Shown here: in pieces, positions 15,189-24,311 of the stretch
How the letters are laid out: every line of letters starts with the position of its first letter
Position numbering within the stretch: the stretch's first letter is position 1
Source: CAYTBN01 sp964436045
GTDB taxonomy: Bacteria; Myxococcota_A; UBA796; UBA9615; CAYRNR01
Reading direction: 5' to 3'
NCBI GenBank assembly: GCA_964436045.1
Contig: CAYTBN010000004.1
Span: 1-64,000 of the forward strand
DNA length: 64,000 nucleotides
The notes under the pieces: generated by a model
Databases searched by the model: none
What the model saw: only the letters and a program-made list of their open reading frames with translations
What the model was told of the DNA's origin: nothing
Program-made: the position numbers and the translations under genes

Positions 15189-16226
15189 ATGTCCTGCGTC
15201 GCCAAGCCCGCCCCGGGCGGACGCCCCCTGCGGCGCCTGCTGCCGGCCCTGTTGCTCCTCCTGGCGGGCTGCCCCAAGCCGGTGCCCCCGGCGCCCTTCC
15301 CCACCGACGGCCAGTGCATGGAGCCGCTGGCGGATCTGTTCGGTGCCCAGCCGTTCGCCACCCTGGCCATGAGGCCCCTGGTCGGGGGGACCGTGTTCAC
15401 CCCCGAGGTGCTGGCGGCGGTGGACCGGGTGACCGCGCGCCTCGAAGGGGAGCAGACCGGCCGCACCCTGGCCATCCGCTCCATCACCACGCTGCCGCTG
15501 ATGGAACCCGGTCCCCTGGGCGCCCAGATGCTCACCATGCGCGAGCAGCTGCCCGCGGACATGGCCGAGGCCGGACGCCTCCAGGCGCTGCTGTTCAGCT
15601 ACGACTTCGCCATCGGAGACGTGATCGATCCCGGGGGCAGTGTTGCCTTCCTCCAGCTGCCGACCGAGAACTTCCCCGGGGTGGACCTGGCTGCGGTGGT
15701 CGAGGCGCTGCGACCCGGGGTGGCCGAGCAGCTGATCCTGGCTCTGGACGGCACGCCGGGCGCGGATCCGGCGCTGTACGCCGAGGTGGCAGGGACCGGG
15801 CCACAGGCGACGGGTGTCTGGGTAGCGTTCCGTGGCGAGGAGGCCGGCTCGTGCAAGACCCCCGAATTCCTGGTGGCGCTCAAGGGCTTCCAGGACCGCA
15901 CCCGCGCCCTGCCCGCCGTGGCCGGCGCCTACAGCCTGGTGGACGATCTGCGGCTGACCCGGCGCGCGGTCCACAAGGGCGATCCCGGCGCCGCGGTGCT
16001 GCCGCCGAAACAATCGGAGATCAACCAGCTGCTGATGCTGTTCGAGCTGAGCGGGAACGCCGAGGACTTCGGCGCGCGGCTGGCCGCCGACGCCCAGGCG
16101 ACGGTGGTCCGCTTCGGCCTGGCCGCTGGCGGACCCCCCGACCGCGACGCCCTGCTGCGCCGGATCCAGCAGTTCTCCACCGAGGGCTTCCCGACCGGGG
16201 TGGTGGCGACGGTATGCCCTGAATGA
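15189..16226 (+). CDS. Lipoprotein resembling the porter domain of MMPL/RND exporters
   Basis: 345 residues with a lipoprotein signal (LRRLLPALLLLLAGC, lipobox LAGC). There are no membrane helices beyond the leader. The body looks like an extracytoplasmic porter loop of MMPL-type RND transporters: an early region (FTPEVLAAVDRVTARL then RSITTLPLMEPGPLG) corresponding to the segment that introduces the first porter lobe, and a later stretch (LPPKQSEINQLLMLFELSGN) resembling the loop that precedes its end. If so, it is a lipid-anchored periplasmic porter piece without a transporter. The homology is my reading and needs a profile search. It is first in an operon with the two DUF3857 proteins (ATGA overlap). 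Confidence 0.6.
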   Translation: MSCVAKPAPGGRPLRRLLPALLLLLAGCPKPVPPAPFPTDGQCMEPLADLFGAQPFATLAMRPLVGGTVFTPEVLAAVDRVTARLEGEQTGRTLAIRSITTLPLMEPGPLGAQMLTMREQLPADMAEAGRLQALLFSYDFAIGDVIDPGGSVAFLQLPTENFPGVDLAAVVEALRPGVAEQLILALDGTPGADPALYAEVAGTGPQATGVWVAFRGEEAGSCKTPEFLVALKGFQDRTRALPAVAGAYSLVDDLRLTRRAVHKGDPGAAVLPPKQSEINQLLMLFELSGNAEDFGARLAADAQATVVRFGLAAGGPPDRDALLRRIQQFSTEGFPTGVVATVCPE

Positions 16227-19200
16227 TCCGCTCCCTACCCTCCCTCTTGCTGGCCCTCGCCATCGCCGCCGGACCGGCCGCGACCGCCTGCGCCCAGGCC
16301 GACACCCGGGGGCGCATCGACGGCTGGTTCGACGACCTGTCCCGCGGCGCCGGCTCGGTGGACGGCTGGATCGCCCTGCAGCAGCTGCAGGCGCACCAGG
16401 AATACCTGGACGTCGCCCCGCGCCTCGACCGGCTGGCGGAGCGCCTCGTGACCCGCCGGTCCACCGAGCCCCTGCTGGCGGCGCGACTTCACGAGTGGCT
16501 GGGCACCCGGGCCGACCGCCGCGGCGAGGGCGACGCTGCCCTCGCCCACTTCGTCGCGGCCGGCTACCCCGCGGACTGGGCCACCCTGGGTCCCTTCCTG
16601 GACTACGGCGGCGCGGACATCGAGCGGCCGGTGGGACCGGAACTGGAGGGCTGCGCCGACGGCTGTGGCGACACGCCTGCCACCACCGGCTGGGTCCCGC
16701 GGCCGGGCATCGGCGCCCACGGCTACGTGAACCTCGCCGGCTGCTTCGAAGGACGCCGGGACTCGGTGGCCTTCCTGCGGTCCTACGTCCACGTCCCGCG
16801 GGACACGGAGGTCGCGTTCCACGTGGGGGGCGGCGACGGGATCGCCCTGGACGTGGGCGGCCGGCGGCTGCTCGAGGATCCGGCCCGCCGGACGCCGCGG
16901 GCAGACCAGCGGGTGGTGGGCGTCCGCCTGCGCGCTGGGTGGACCGAGGTCCGGGTCAAGGCTGGCCAGCAGGCCGGGCCCTGGGGGGTGTACCTGCGGC
17001 TGACCGCCCCGGACGGGTCGGCGGCTGGCGGCTGGAGCTGGTCCACCCGGCTACCCGACGGCGAGGTCGCCCAGGAGGCAGACCCAGCGGACGTGACGGT
17101 TCACGATCCCGTCGGAGACGCGCTGGCCGCCGCCGATGCGGCGGACGCATCCGCCGCCGAGCTGGCCCGCTCCGCCTGGCTGGCCGCCGCGGTGGAGTGC
17201 TTCGACGACCGGGACGAGAAGCTGCTGGAGTTCGCCCGCGGCGCCCTCGATGCGGGTGCCGACGACGCCGATCTGCTCCTGCTGGTGGCCGAGAACACCG
17301 ACGAGCCCGAGGAGCGGCTGGACGCCATCGAGGCCGCGCTGGCCGACGCACCGGGCCTGGCACAGGCGCACCTGGATCTGCGCCAGTACCGGCTGGACCA
17401 GCAGAACGCGCGGGATGATCTGCCCCCGCTGCACGCCGCCCGGGCGGACGCCGATGCCCTCGCCGCGGGCCGCGCCTGGGCCGAGGAGCTGCGGGACATG
17501 GGAGCCGGCGAGGCGGCCCTCGACGCCGTCGACGGGCTTCTGATCCTCCACCCGGGCGCCGCCACCCTCGAGGTCCTGCGCGCCCAGATCTGGCTCGACC
17601 TCGGCAACGAACGCCGGGCGCTCGAGGCCTACTCGCGGAGCCTGGAGCTGGCCGACCTGTCCTCGACACGCTCCCGCCGGCTGGGACTGAGACGCCAGGC
17701 GGGCGACATCGACGGGGCCCTGGCCGATGCCGGGATCCTGGCGGACCGTTTCCCCGACGGGCTCAGCTTCCAGCGGGCGCTGGCCCGGGAGCTCGAGCGC
17801 GCGGGCGAGCTGGGCGAGGCGGCCGCGTGGCTGACCGCGGTGGCCCCGCGGTTCCCGGATGCCGCCGGCCTGCACCAGCAGCTGGGTGACCTCCATCACC
17901 GCCAGGGGGACGACGACGCGGCCTTCGCCGCCTGGGAGACCAGCCTGACCCTGCGCCCGCGCAATCCCCGGCTGGAGCAATACATCGGATTCCTGGCCGG
18001 CGAGGAGGATCCGCTGCGGGAGCGCTGGCGACGGGATCCGGACGCGGTGGTGGCCAGCGGGCACGCCTCCCCCGCCGATGCCCACGCACGGGTGCTGCTG
18101 CACAGCCAGGTGATCCAGGTCTTCGAGGGCGGGTCCGAGCAGGAGTACACCCAGCGGCTGGTCCGCATCGACACCGAGGTCGGGGCCCGGGTGTATGGCG
18201 GCGTGGATCTGCGCTACGACCGCGACCGGGAACGCCTGCGCGTGCTCACCGCCGAGCTGATCCACCCGGACGGCACCCGCTCACCGGCCCGGCGAATCCG
18301 CGAGGACAGCGGGGTGAGCCGGGCCGCCGGAGCGTACTACGCGGTGTACAGCAAGCGCGTCACCTTCGACGAGCCCCGCCCCGGCGACGTGGTCCACCTG
18401 GAGTTCAAGCGAGAGAGCCGGGAGAAGCGCAACCGCTTCGGCGACTTCTTCGGCACGCTGGTGCCGCTGCAGGACGCGGTGCCCACCGACGAGATCGCCG
18501 TCCGGGTGGTGGTGCCGGCCGCCATGGAGCTCCACGCGGGCGGCGAGGGTATTCCCGGGCTGGTGGTCTCCGAGGACGGCGAGTCACGGCTCCACGAGCT
18601 GGTGGCCCGGGACCTGCCTGCCCTGCCCTCCGAGTCCAACTCGCCGGGTTATTTCTCGGTGGGCGCCTACCTGTCGATCAGCAACTTCGCCACCTGGGAC
18701 CGGGTCGCCGACTGGTGGCTGGAGCTGTCCCGGGACCAGTTCCTGCTGGGGGACGAGGGCGAGAGGCAGGCCCGCGAACTGGCGGCCGGCGCCGCGGACG
18801 AGCGGGAGATCGTGCGCCGGATCTACGCACAGGTGGCCCACGGCACCCATTACGTGGGCCTGGAGTTCGGGATCCACGGCTGGAAGCCCTACGAGGCCAG
18901 GGAGGTCCTGGAGCGCGGCTATGGAGACTGCAAGGACAAGGCGACCTTGCTGGTGGCGATGCTGGCCGCCGTCGACATCCCCGCCGAGATCGTCATCCTG
19001 CAGACCGTGGCCAACGGCCGCACCGTCGAACACCCGCCGAGTCTGCGGCTGTTCAACCACGCGATCGCCTACGTGCCCTCCCTGGACCTGTACCTGGACG
19101 GCACCACGGAGTTCGCTCCCATCGAGGCGCTGCGCTGGGACGATCAGGGAGCGCTGGCGCTGCGCATCGCCCTCGACGGCCCCGCGACGCTGGTGACGAT

Positions 19201-19861
19201 CCCCGTGTCGAGCCCGGAGGACAACGTCACGACCTCGGACACCCGGTTGCTCCTCGACCGCGCCGGGGACGCGCTGTTCAGCGAGCACTGGACCGAGCGC
19301 GGCAACGGTGTCGCCGAGATCCGTGGGTTCGTGCCCGACGAGTCCACCCGGCGGCAGGACCTCGAGGACAACTACCAGGCCCGGCTGACCGGGGTCCGGC
19401 TGACCGACGTGAGGGTCGAGGGCTTCGAGGACCAGGGCAACGAGCTCGTCCTGGAGGTGGACGGCGAGGTGCCCGCGCTGGCCAGCGCCGAGGGCGACCG
19501 GCTACGGGTTCCGGTCACCCTGTTCGCCGAGGGGCTCGGCAAGGTGATGGCGCCCGAGGGCAGCCGCCGCACCGACGTGTTCGTGCGGGTGCCACGGACC
19601 GTCAGCCAGTCCACCACCATCGTGCCGCCAGCGGGCATGACCGTCGTCGAGATCCCCGAGCCGGTCGAGCTGGACACGACCCACGCCAGCTATCGCCAGC
19701 AGGTCACCCGCGAAGCGGGGGCGGCCGTGGTCCGCACCGAGCTGGTCTACCGCTCGCGCCGGGTACCGGTGGCCGACTACCCGGCGTTCCGCGAATTCTG
19801 CCTGGCCGTCGACCGCGCCCAGGGGCTGTCGGTGGTGCTGGCGCCGGAGGACACGCCGTGA
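16223..19861 (+). CDS. Large exported TPR - DUF3857 - transglutaminase-like protein (intact triad)
   Basis: 1212 residues with a signal peptide (SLLLALAIAAGPAATACAQA). About residues 170-280 form a beta-sandwich-like region (HVPRDTEVAFHVGGGDGIAL). About 320-620 are tetratricopeptide-like helical pairs. About 630-800 is a DUF3857 domain (RLVRIDTEVGARVYGGVDLR). A transglutaminase-like core follows with Cys903 (YGDCKDKATLL), His946 (LFNHAIAYV) and Asp959 (LYLDGTTEF), a complete papain-like triad. The last 200 residues are a DUF3858-like beta domain. Such proteins act in the periplasm on unknown peptide or polyamine substrates. It overlaps the genes on both sides by 4 bases, so it is made together with the lipoprotein and the inactive paralogue. 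Confidence 0.85.
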   Translation: MIRSLPSLLLALAIAAGPAATACAQADTRGRIDGWFDDLSRGAGSVDGWIALQQLQAHQEYLDVAPRLDRLAERLVTRRSTEPLLAARLHEWLGTRADRRGEGDAALAHFVAAGYPADWATLGPFLDYGGADIERPVGPELEGCADGCGDTPATTGWVPRPGIGAHGYVNLAGCFEGRRDSVAFLRSYVHVPRDTEVAFHVGGGDGIALDVGGRRLLEDPARRTPRADQRVVGVRLRAGWTEVRVKAGQQAGPWGVYLRLTAPDGSAAGGWSWSTRLPDGEVAQEADPADVTVHDPVGDALAAADAADASAAELARSAWLAAAVECFDDRDEKLLEFARGALDAGADDADLLLLVAENTDEPEERLDAIEAALADAPGLAQAHLDLRQYRLDQQNARDDLPPLHAARADADALAAGRAWAEELRDMGAGEAALDAVDGLLILHPGAATLEVLRAQIWLDLGNERRALEAYSRSLELADLSSTRSRRLGLRRQAGDIDGALADAGILADRFPDGLSFQRALARELERAGELGEAAAWLTAVAPRFPDAAGLHQQLGDLHHRQGDDDAAFAAWETSLTLRPRNPRLEQYIGFLAGEEDPLRERWRRDPDAVVASGHASPADAHARVLLHSQVIQVFEGGSEQEYTQRLVRIDTEVGARVYGGVDLRYDRDRERLRVLTAELIHPDGTRSPARRIREDSGVSRAAGAYYAVYSKRVTFDEPRPGDVVHLEFKRESREKRNRFGDFFGTLVPLQDAVPTDEIAVRVVVPAAMELHAGGEGIPGLVVSEDGESRLHELVARDLPALPSESNSPGYFSVGAYLSISNFATWDRVADWWLELSRDQFLLGDEGERQARELAAGAADEREIVRRIYAQVAHGTHYVGLEFGIHGWKPYEAREVLERGYGDCKDKATLLVAMLAAVDIPAEIVILQTVANGRTVEHPPSLRLFNHAIAYVPSLDLYLDGTTEFAPIEALRWDDQGALALRIALDGPATLVTIPVSSPEDNVTTSDTRLLLDRAGDALFSEHWTERGNGVAEIRGFVPDESTRRQDLEDNYQARLTGVRLTDVRVEGFEDQGNELVLEVDGEVPALASAEGDRLRVPVTLFAEGLGKVMAPEGSRRTDVFVRVPRTVSQSTTIVPPAGMTVVEIPEPVELDTTHASYRQQVTREAGAAVVRTELVYRSRRVPVADYPAFREFCLAVDRAQGLSVVLAPEDTP

Positions 19862-22800
19862 GCCGCCGTACCCACCTGGTCTGGCTGGGCGTCCTGTGGC
19901 TGGCGATCCCCGGCTGCGCCACCCGCGGCACCCCGGTGGCGCGGCAGCTGTCCCGTGACATCCGCCAGCTGGAGCAGCAGGAGCGGCGCGACAAGGCCGA
20001 CGGCGCGGAGCTGGCCCGGCTGGGCGCCCTGCGTTACCTGGTCCACAACGATCGCGCCGCCGAGGCGGACCTCTTCCAGCGCGCCCGGGATCGGGCCCCC
20101 GAAGACCCGCGGGTGCTGTGGCGGCTTGCTCGCACCGCCAGCCGGGACCGCCGTTTTCCGGCGTTGCTGGACGCGGCGGTTGAGCTGCTGGATCACACGC
20201 CGAACGGCGTCGAGGCCGAGCTGGCATGGCGCCTGGTCGCGGCCAACCGGGCTCATGTGACCGGCCTGCCCGCGGTGATCGACGGCTGGATCGACGGCGA
20301 CAGCCTGCCCGCCAGCACCAATCCGGTCACCCGCGACCTGTTGCTCGGCCTGATCCAGCGGAGACTGGCCGCACGCGGTGACCGGACCGGCGCCGCCGAC
20401 CTTCTCGGCCGCAGGGGTTACCTCACCCGCTGGGAGATGGCGGGCCCCGCGGGCAACGACCCGGTCGACGACCTGTGGCAGCTGCCGCCCCTGCTCCGCG
20501 AGACCGCTACCGTCGTGGAGACGGGCGTCCCCTTCGTGCCCGTGCACCCGGGACGGTCCGGCGGTGGGGTCTACGACGCCTGGGCCACGCTGACGGTGGC
20601 GGAGCCCGGGCGCTGGCTGATCAGCGCCACGTCGACCTCCGCCATGATCCTGGACGTCGACGGCGAGGTGCTGGTGGAGCGCGACCGCTGGTCCGAGTAC
20701 GCGAACCAGCAGGACCACGGGACCATCGGCCTGGGTGTCGGGGACCACGTGGTCCACGCCCGCCTGGCCAGCGGCGGCACCCGCGGCTCGTTCGCGGTGA
20801 GGGCCGTCCCGCTGTCCGCGGGGGACGTCGACGCCCCGGCCCAGGCCAGACTGGACGCCCCACCCGGCACCGCGATCCCCGTGCTCCGGGGCGCGGTCGA
20901 CGCCGAACAGCGGCTGGACCTGGTGCTGGCCGAATCCCTGGCCGGGGTGGCGTTCCGCGGCCATGTGGACGCCGTCGCCCTGTCAGCCGCCCTCCCCCAC
21001 AGCGCCGAAGCCCACCGCCGCGCCGGCCTCAGCCTGCTGGCCGACACCTCGTTGACCGACGCCTCGCGGGAGCCCGAGGGTACGCGGCTCCTGCGGCGCG
21101 CCCTGGAGCTGGATCCGGCGCTCGTTGGCGTCGCCGTCTCCCTGGCGCGGCGGGAGCGATCGCAGGATCCGGACGGCGCCCGCGAGTCCCTGCGGGCTGC
21201 GGTCGAGGCGCGCCCCGACCTGGTGGAGGCCTGGACCGAGTTGATCCGGGGCTACGAGGAGCTGTCGTGGTCCACGGAGACCGAGCGCGCGCTGGACGCG
21301 GCCCTGGCCCAGGCCCCGGACCGGGTCGACCTGCTGCTGGAGGCCCACGGCACCCTGGCCGCCCGCGGCGAGGAGGCCCGGGCGAGGACCCTCGCCGCAG
21401 ACGCCCTGGACGCCCTGGGCACACCGCTGGACAGCGAACGGGCCGATCTGCTCGAGGATCTGGGCGAGCTGCACCAGGCTGCGGCGGAGCTGGCCGAGCT
21501 GACGGCCAGCGATCCCTACGACTCCTCCCTGTGGCAGGAGCGGACCCGCCTCGCCCGCGCCGTGGGCGATGAGGAAGGTGCGCGCGAGCTGCTCGTGGAG
21601 GCCAGCGGGCGGTTCCCGGCCGCGACCTGGCCCCACGCCCGGCTCTCCGAGCTGGCGCTGGCCACCGACGGGGACCGCGCGGCCGGCCACCTTCGGGACG
21701 CGCTGGCCATCGACCCCTCCGACCTGGATTTGCGGCGGCGGCTGTGGCGGCTGACCGGTGACCGGGCCGCCTGGCTGAGCGGTGATCCGGAGCCCGTGGG
21801 CTACGATCCGGTGTCCCCGGAGGTCACGGTCCAAGAAGCCATCGCCGCGTACGAGGCCGAGTCGGGGGACGTGTCGGCCTACCCGGCCGTCCTGCTGCGG
21901 GACCGTCGCGAGGTGCAGATCTTCACCGGGGGGGCCTCGATCTTCCGCCTGCACCGGATCATCCGGCTGCAGAACCGTGCCGCCGTCGACGCCTACGCCG
22001 AGATCACCCCCGGCCAGATGGAGGTGCTGGCGGCCCGCACCTGGCGACAGGACGGGACGCCCGTCGACGCGGACCCCCCGCTGGAGAAGGACTCGTTCTC
22101 GCTGCGCGACCTCCGGGCCGGCTCCACCGTGGAGATCCAGGCCCTGTCGGGCGCGGGCGCGGACGGAGGCGGGGAGGACGGCGCCTACGTGGGACCGGTG
22201 GTCTCCTTGTATGCCGGTAACGAGTACGTGCGCCGCGGCGAGCTCGTGTTCCTGTTGCCGCCGGGCGCGCGCTACGAGCTGCGAGGGACGGCGCCGCCGC
22301 CGGAACGGACGGAGCTGCCCGATGGCGGCAGCCGGCTGCGGTGGGAGATCCACGACTCGCCGCCGCCCGTACCCGAGCCCTTCGCACCGGCCGCCGACGA
22401 GTACCTTCCCTGGGTCCAGCTGGTGGCGTGGACCGACCTGGACGAGAGCCTGGCCGGCGCCCGCGCCTTCCAGCGGGCCACCACCCGGGAGGCCCCGGCG
22501 GTGACCGGGCTGGCGGACGCCCTCGCCCGCGGGAAACCTCCGGCCGAGGCCGCCCGGGCGGTGGTGGACCACGTGCGGCGCGAGATCCGCCCCCCTGCCA
22601 GCCAGGCCGAGGCCGGCGCCGAGGCGGTGGACGTGCTGGTCACGGGGGCAGGTTCCCACGAGACCGCCGTGCTGGCCGTGCTGAAGGCCGCCGGACTGGC
22701 GGTGGATCGGGTCGGTGTCCGCCCGGGTTACCTGCCACCCCTGGGCGATGCGCCCCGCCTGGGATCCGACTACCCGGTGACCCTGCTGCGGGTGGCGGAC

Positions 22801-23607
22801 GACGGCGACGACCTCTGGCTCGACCTGAGCGATCCCTACGTGCCCCTGGGCTGGATCTCTCCGTGGCTGCGCGACGCCGAGCTGGTCGCCCTGGAGCCGC
22901 CGACGGCCCCCCTGCCCGCTCGCACCCCGGCCCGGGCCGGCGAACTGCCCGGCATCGACGCGGACTTCGACCTGGTGGTCGACGAGGCGGGTGACGCGTC
23001 GGGCACGTTACGCCTGAGCCTGTTCCGCCAGGCCGACGCGCTGATGCGCGAGGAGATGTGGTCGCTCCCCGAGGCCGATCGGCTGCAGTCCTTCGAGGGC
23101 TGGCTCAGCGAGGCCCTCCCGGGCGTCGCGGTGCTGGCGGCCACCGTCGAGCAGCGGACGGAACCGGACCGGCCGGTGGTGCTCCATCTGGCGATCCAGG
23201 TGCCCCAGCTGTTCCGCGACCGCGACGGCACGCTCGAGGCCGCCCAGCTGCTGCCGGACCTGCTGCCGCCGGTGGACGGACAGTCCCCCACCCTGGCCTC
23301 GCTGGTCCTGGGAGGCGAACGCAGCGCACCGCTGCTCGTCCTCCCGTACCACGAGTCGCTGGTGGTGCGGCTGAGCGGGGCGGGGGTCACCGGCCGACGG
23401 CTCGAGGGCTGGGAGGAGGCGACCATTCGCCTGCCCACCGTCGAGGTGAGCCGCGGAGCCGAGAGGGAGCGGTCTGCGCTGGTCTTGCGGCGCGTGACCA
23501 CCCTGCGGGCGGGCCGGGTGCAACCCGGGGACTACGAACGAACGCGGACCCTGGTGGCGGCGATGGTCAGCAGCGGGCGCAATCCGGTGCGACTGATCCC
23601 CGAATGA
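19858..23607 (+). CDS. TPR - DUF3857 - transglutaminase-like lipoprotein, catalytic residues lost
   Basis: 1249 residues starting at GTG 19858 (GTGA overlap with the previous gene). The leader HLVWLGVLWLAIPGC ends in a lipobox, so the protein is lipid anchored. TPR-like helices occupy much of residues 30-620 with a beta region inside. A DUF3857 region follows (LHRIIRLQNRAAVDAYAEIT, FSLRDLRAGSTVEIQAL), then a transglutaminase-like domain. At the position of the catalytic Cys it reads GAGSHETAVLAVL (residues 931-943), and the His strand reads YPVTLLRV; only the Asp strand (LWLDLSDPY) remains. It is therefore likely a non-catalytic partner or scaffold for the upstream enzyme. Confidence 0.8.
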   Translation: MSRRTHLVWLGVLWLAIPGCATRGTPVARQLSRDIRQLEQQERRDKADGAELARLGALRYLVHNDRAAEADLFQRARDRAPEDPRVLWRLARTASRDRRFPALLDAAVELLDHTPNGVEAELAWRLVAANRAHVTGLPAVIDGWIDGDSLPASTNPVTRDLLLGLIQRRLAARGDRTGAADLLGRRGYLTRWEMAGPAGNDPVDDLWQLPPLLRETATVVETGVPFVPVHPGRSGGGVYDAWATLTVAEPGRWLISATSTSAMILDVDGEVLVERDRWSEYANQQDHGTIGLGVGDHVVHARLASGGTRGSFAVRAVPLSAGDVDAPAQARLDAPPGTAIPVLRGAVDAEQRLDLVLAESLAGVAFRGHVDAVALSAALPHSAEAHRRAGLSLLADTSLTDASREPEGTRLLRRALELDPALVGVAVSLARRERSQDPDGARESLRAAVEARPDLVEAWTELIRGYEELSWSTETERALDAALAQAPDRVDLLLEAHGTLAARGEEARARTLAADALDALGTPLDSERADLLEDLGELHQAAAELAELTASDPYDSSLWQERTRLARAVGDEEGARELLVEASGRFPAATWPHARLSELALATDGDRAAGHLRDALAIDPSDLDLRRRLWRLTGDRAAWLSGDPEPVGYDPVSPEVTVQEAIAAYEAESGDVSAYPAVLLRDRREVQIFTGGASIFRLHRIIRLQNRAAVDAYAEITPGQMEVLAARTWRQDGTPVDADPPLEKDSFSLRDLRAGSTVEIQALSGAGADGGGEDGAYVGPVVSLYAGNEYVRRGELVFLLPPGARYELRGTAPPPERTELPDGGSRLRWEIHDSPPPVPEPFAPAADEYLPWVQLVAWTDLDESLAGARAFQRATTREAPAVTGLADALARGKPPAEAARAVVDHVRREIRPPASQAEAGAEAVDVLVTGAGSHETAVLAVLKAAGLAVDRVGVRPGYLPPLGDAPRLGSDYPVTLLRVADDGDDLWLDLSDPYVPLGWISPWLRDAELVALEPPTAPLPARTPARAGELPGIDADFDLVVDEAGDASGTLRLSLFRQADALMREEMWSLPEADRLQSFEGWLSEALPGVAVLAATVEQRTEPDRPVVLHLAIQVPQLFRDRDGTLEAAQLLPDLLPPVDGQSPTLASLVLGGERSAPLLVLPYHESLVVRLSGAGVTGRRLEGWEEATIRLPTVEVSRGAERERSALVLRRVTTLRAGRVQPGDYERTRTLVAAMVSSGRNPVRLIPE

Positions 23608-23626
23608 GCGCGCGCCCGGCGACCCG

Positions 23627-24223
23627 CTACTCGTCCACCACCAGCTCGAACGCGGTCAACACGAGGGTGGTGTTCTCCCCCTCGTTGTTGGTGATGATGC
23701 GCCTGATCAGGCCGACTCCCGGCGCGTACCAGTCCCGGACCACCTGGGTGAACTCGGTGGTCCCGTAGATCGAGCGCTTGTCCCGCAGGACCTCCCAGGT
23801 GTTCTCGAAGTCGCCGGCCGGCGTGCTGAGATCCTGGCGGCTCTCGTAGGACATGGTCGAGTACGAGTCGTTGTTGCCGGTGAACTCGAACTCCCAGACG
23901 AAGCCCTCCTCCGCCGGGAGCCTCAGGAAGAGGTCCGGGACCTCGTCCGAGGGATTGACCTCGGTCCAGCCATCCTCGCCCATGGTCAGGTCGTGGGGCT
24001 CGTAGGTCACGCCGCCCACCTCGATGGTGAAGTCGTAGGACGCGGCTCCGTCGAAGCCCACGCCGTCCGCGATCTCGATGGACCACCGCTCGTCGTCGGC
24101 GTCGCTGTCGTACTCCCAGAGGTTGCCCACATCGAGGGGCAGCAGATCGTTGAAATCGTCCACCTCTTCGGGGCATCCCAGCAGCAGGGGAAGGACCAGG
24201 ATCGCGGGGGCCAAACGTCTCAT
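23627..24223 (-). CDS. Lipoprotein, unknown
   Basis: 198 residues with signal RRLAPAILVLPLLLGC (lipobox LLGC). The mature part opens LPLDVGNLWEYDSDADDERW, a pattern seen in many bacterial lipoproteins of unknown function that start with an L-V-GN-W-Y motif, and continues as a beta-rich acidic domain to FELVVDE. It is convergent with the transglutaminase operon, with 19 bases between stops. No functional residues recognised. Confidence 0.75.
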   Translation of the reverse strand: MRRLAPAILVLPLLLGCPEEVDDFNDLLPLDVGNLWEYDSDADDERWSIEIADGVGFDGAASYDFTIEVGGVTYEPHDLTMGEDGWTEVNPSDEVPDLFLRLPAEEGFVWEFEFTGNNDSYSTMSYESRQDLSTPAGDFENTWEVLRDKRSIYGTTEFTQVVRDWYAPGVGLIRRIITNNEGENTTLVLTAFELVVDE

Positions 24224-24311
24224 CGGACCATCCTCGGGCTCCGCCGCCAGCTGGCGACGTGTCCCCCCTCTTGCCCCCGATCGCGAGCCGTTGTCAATCG
24301 GCGGAGGTGAT

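Noticed and set aside
12560..16222. A very long open frame on the plus strand across the polA region.
   Set aside because: It is antisense to polA, whose motifs are complete on the minus strand. The plus-strand product is a low-complexity His/Gln/Gly/Val-rich sequence, as expected from high-GC codon bias.
18715..19857. An N-terminal extension of the third transglutaminase-operon gene, in frame for over 1 kb.
   Set aside because: The extension is antisense-like Arg/Gly-rich sequence overlapping the previous gene in another frame; GTG 19858 begins a proper lipoprotein leader.
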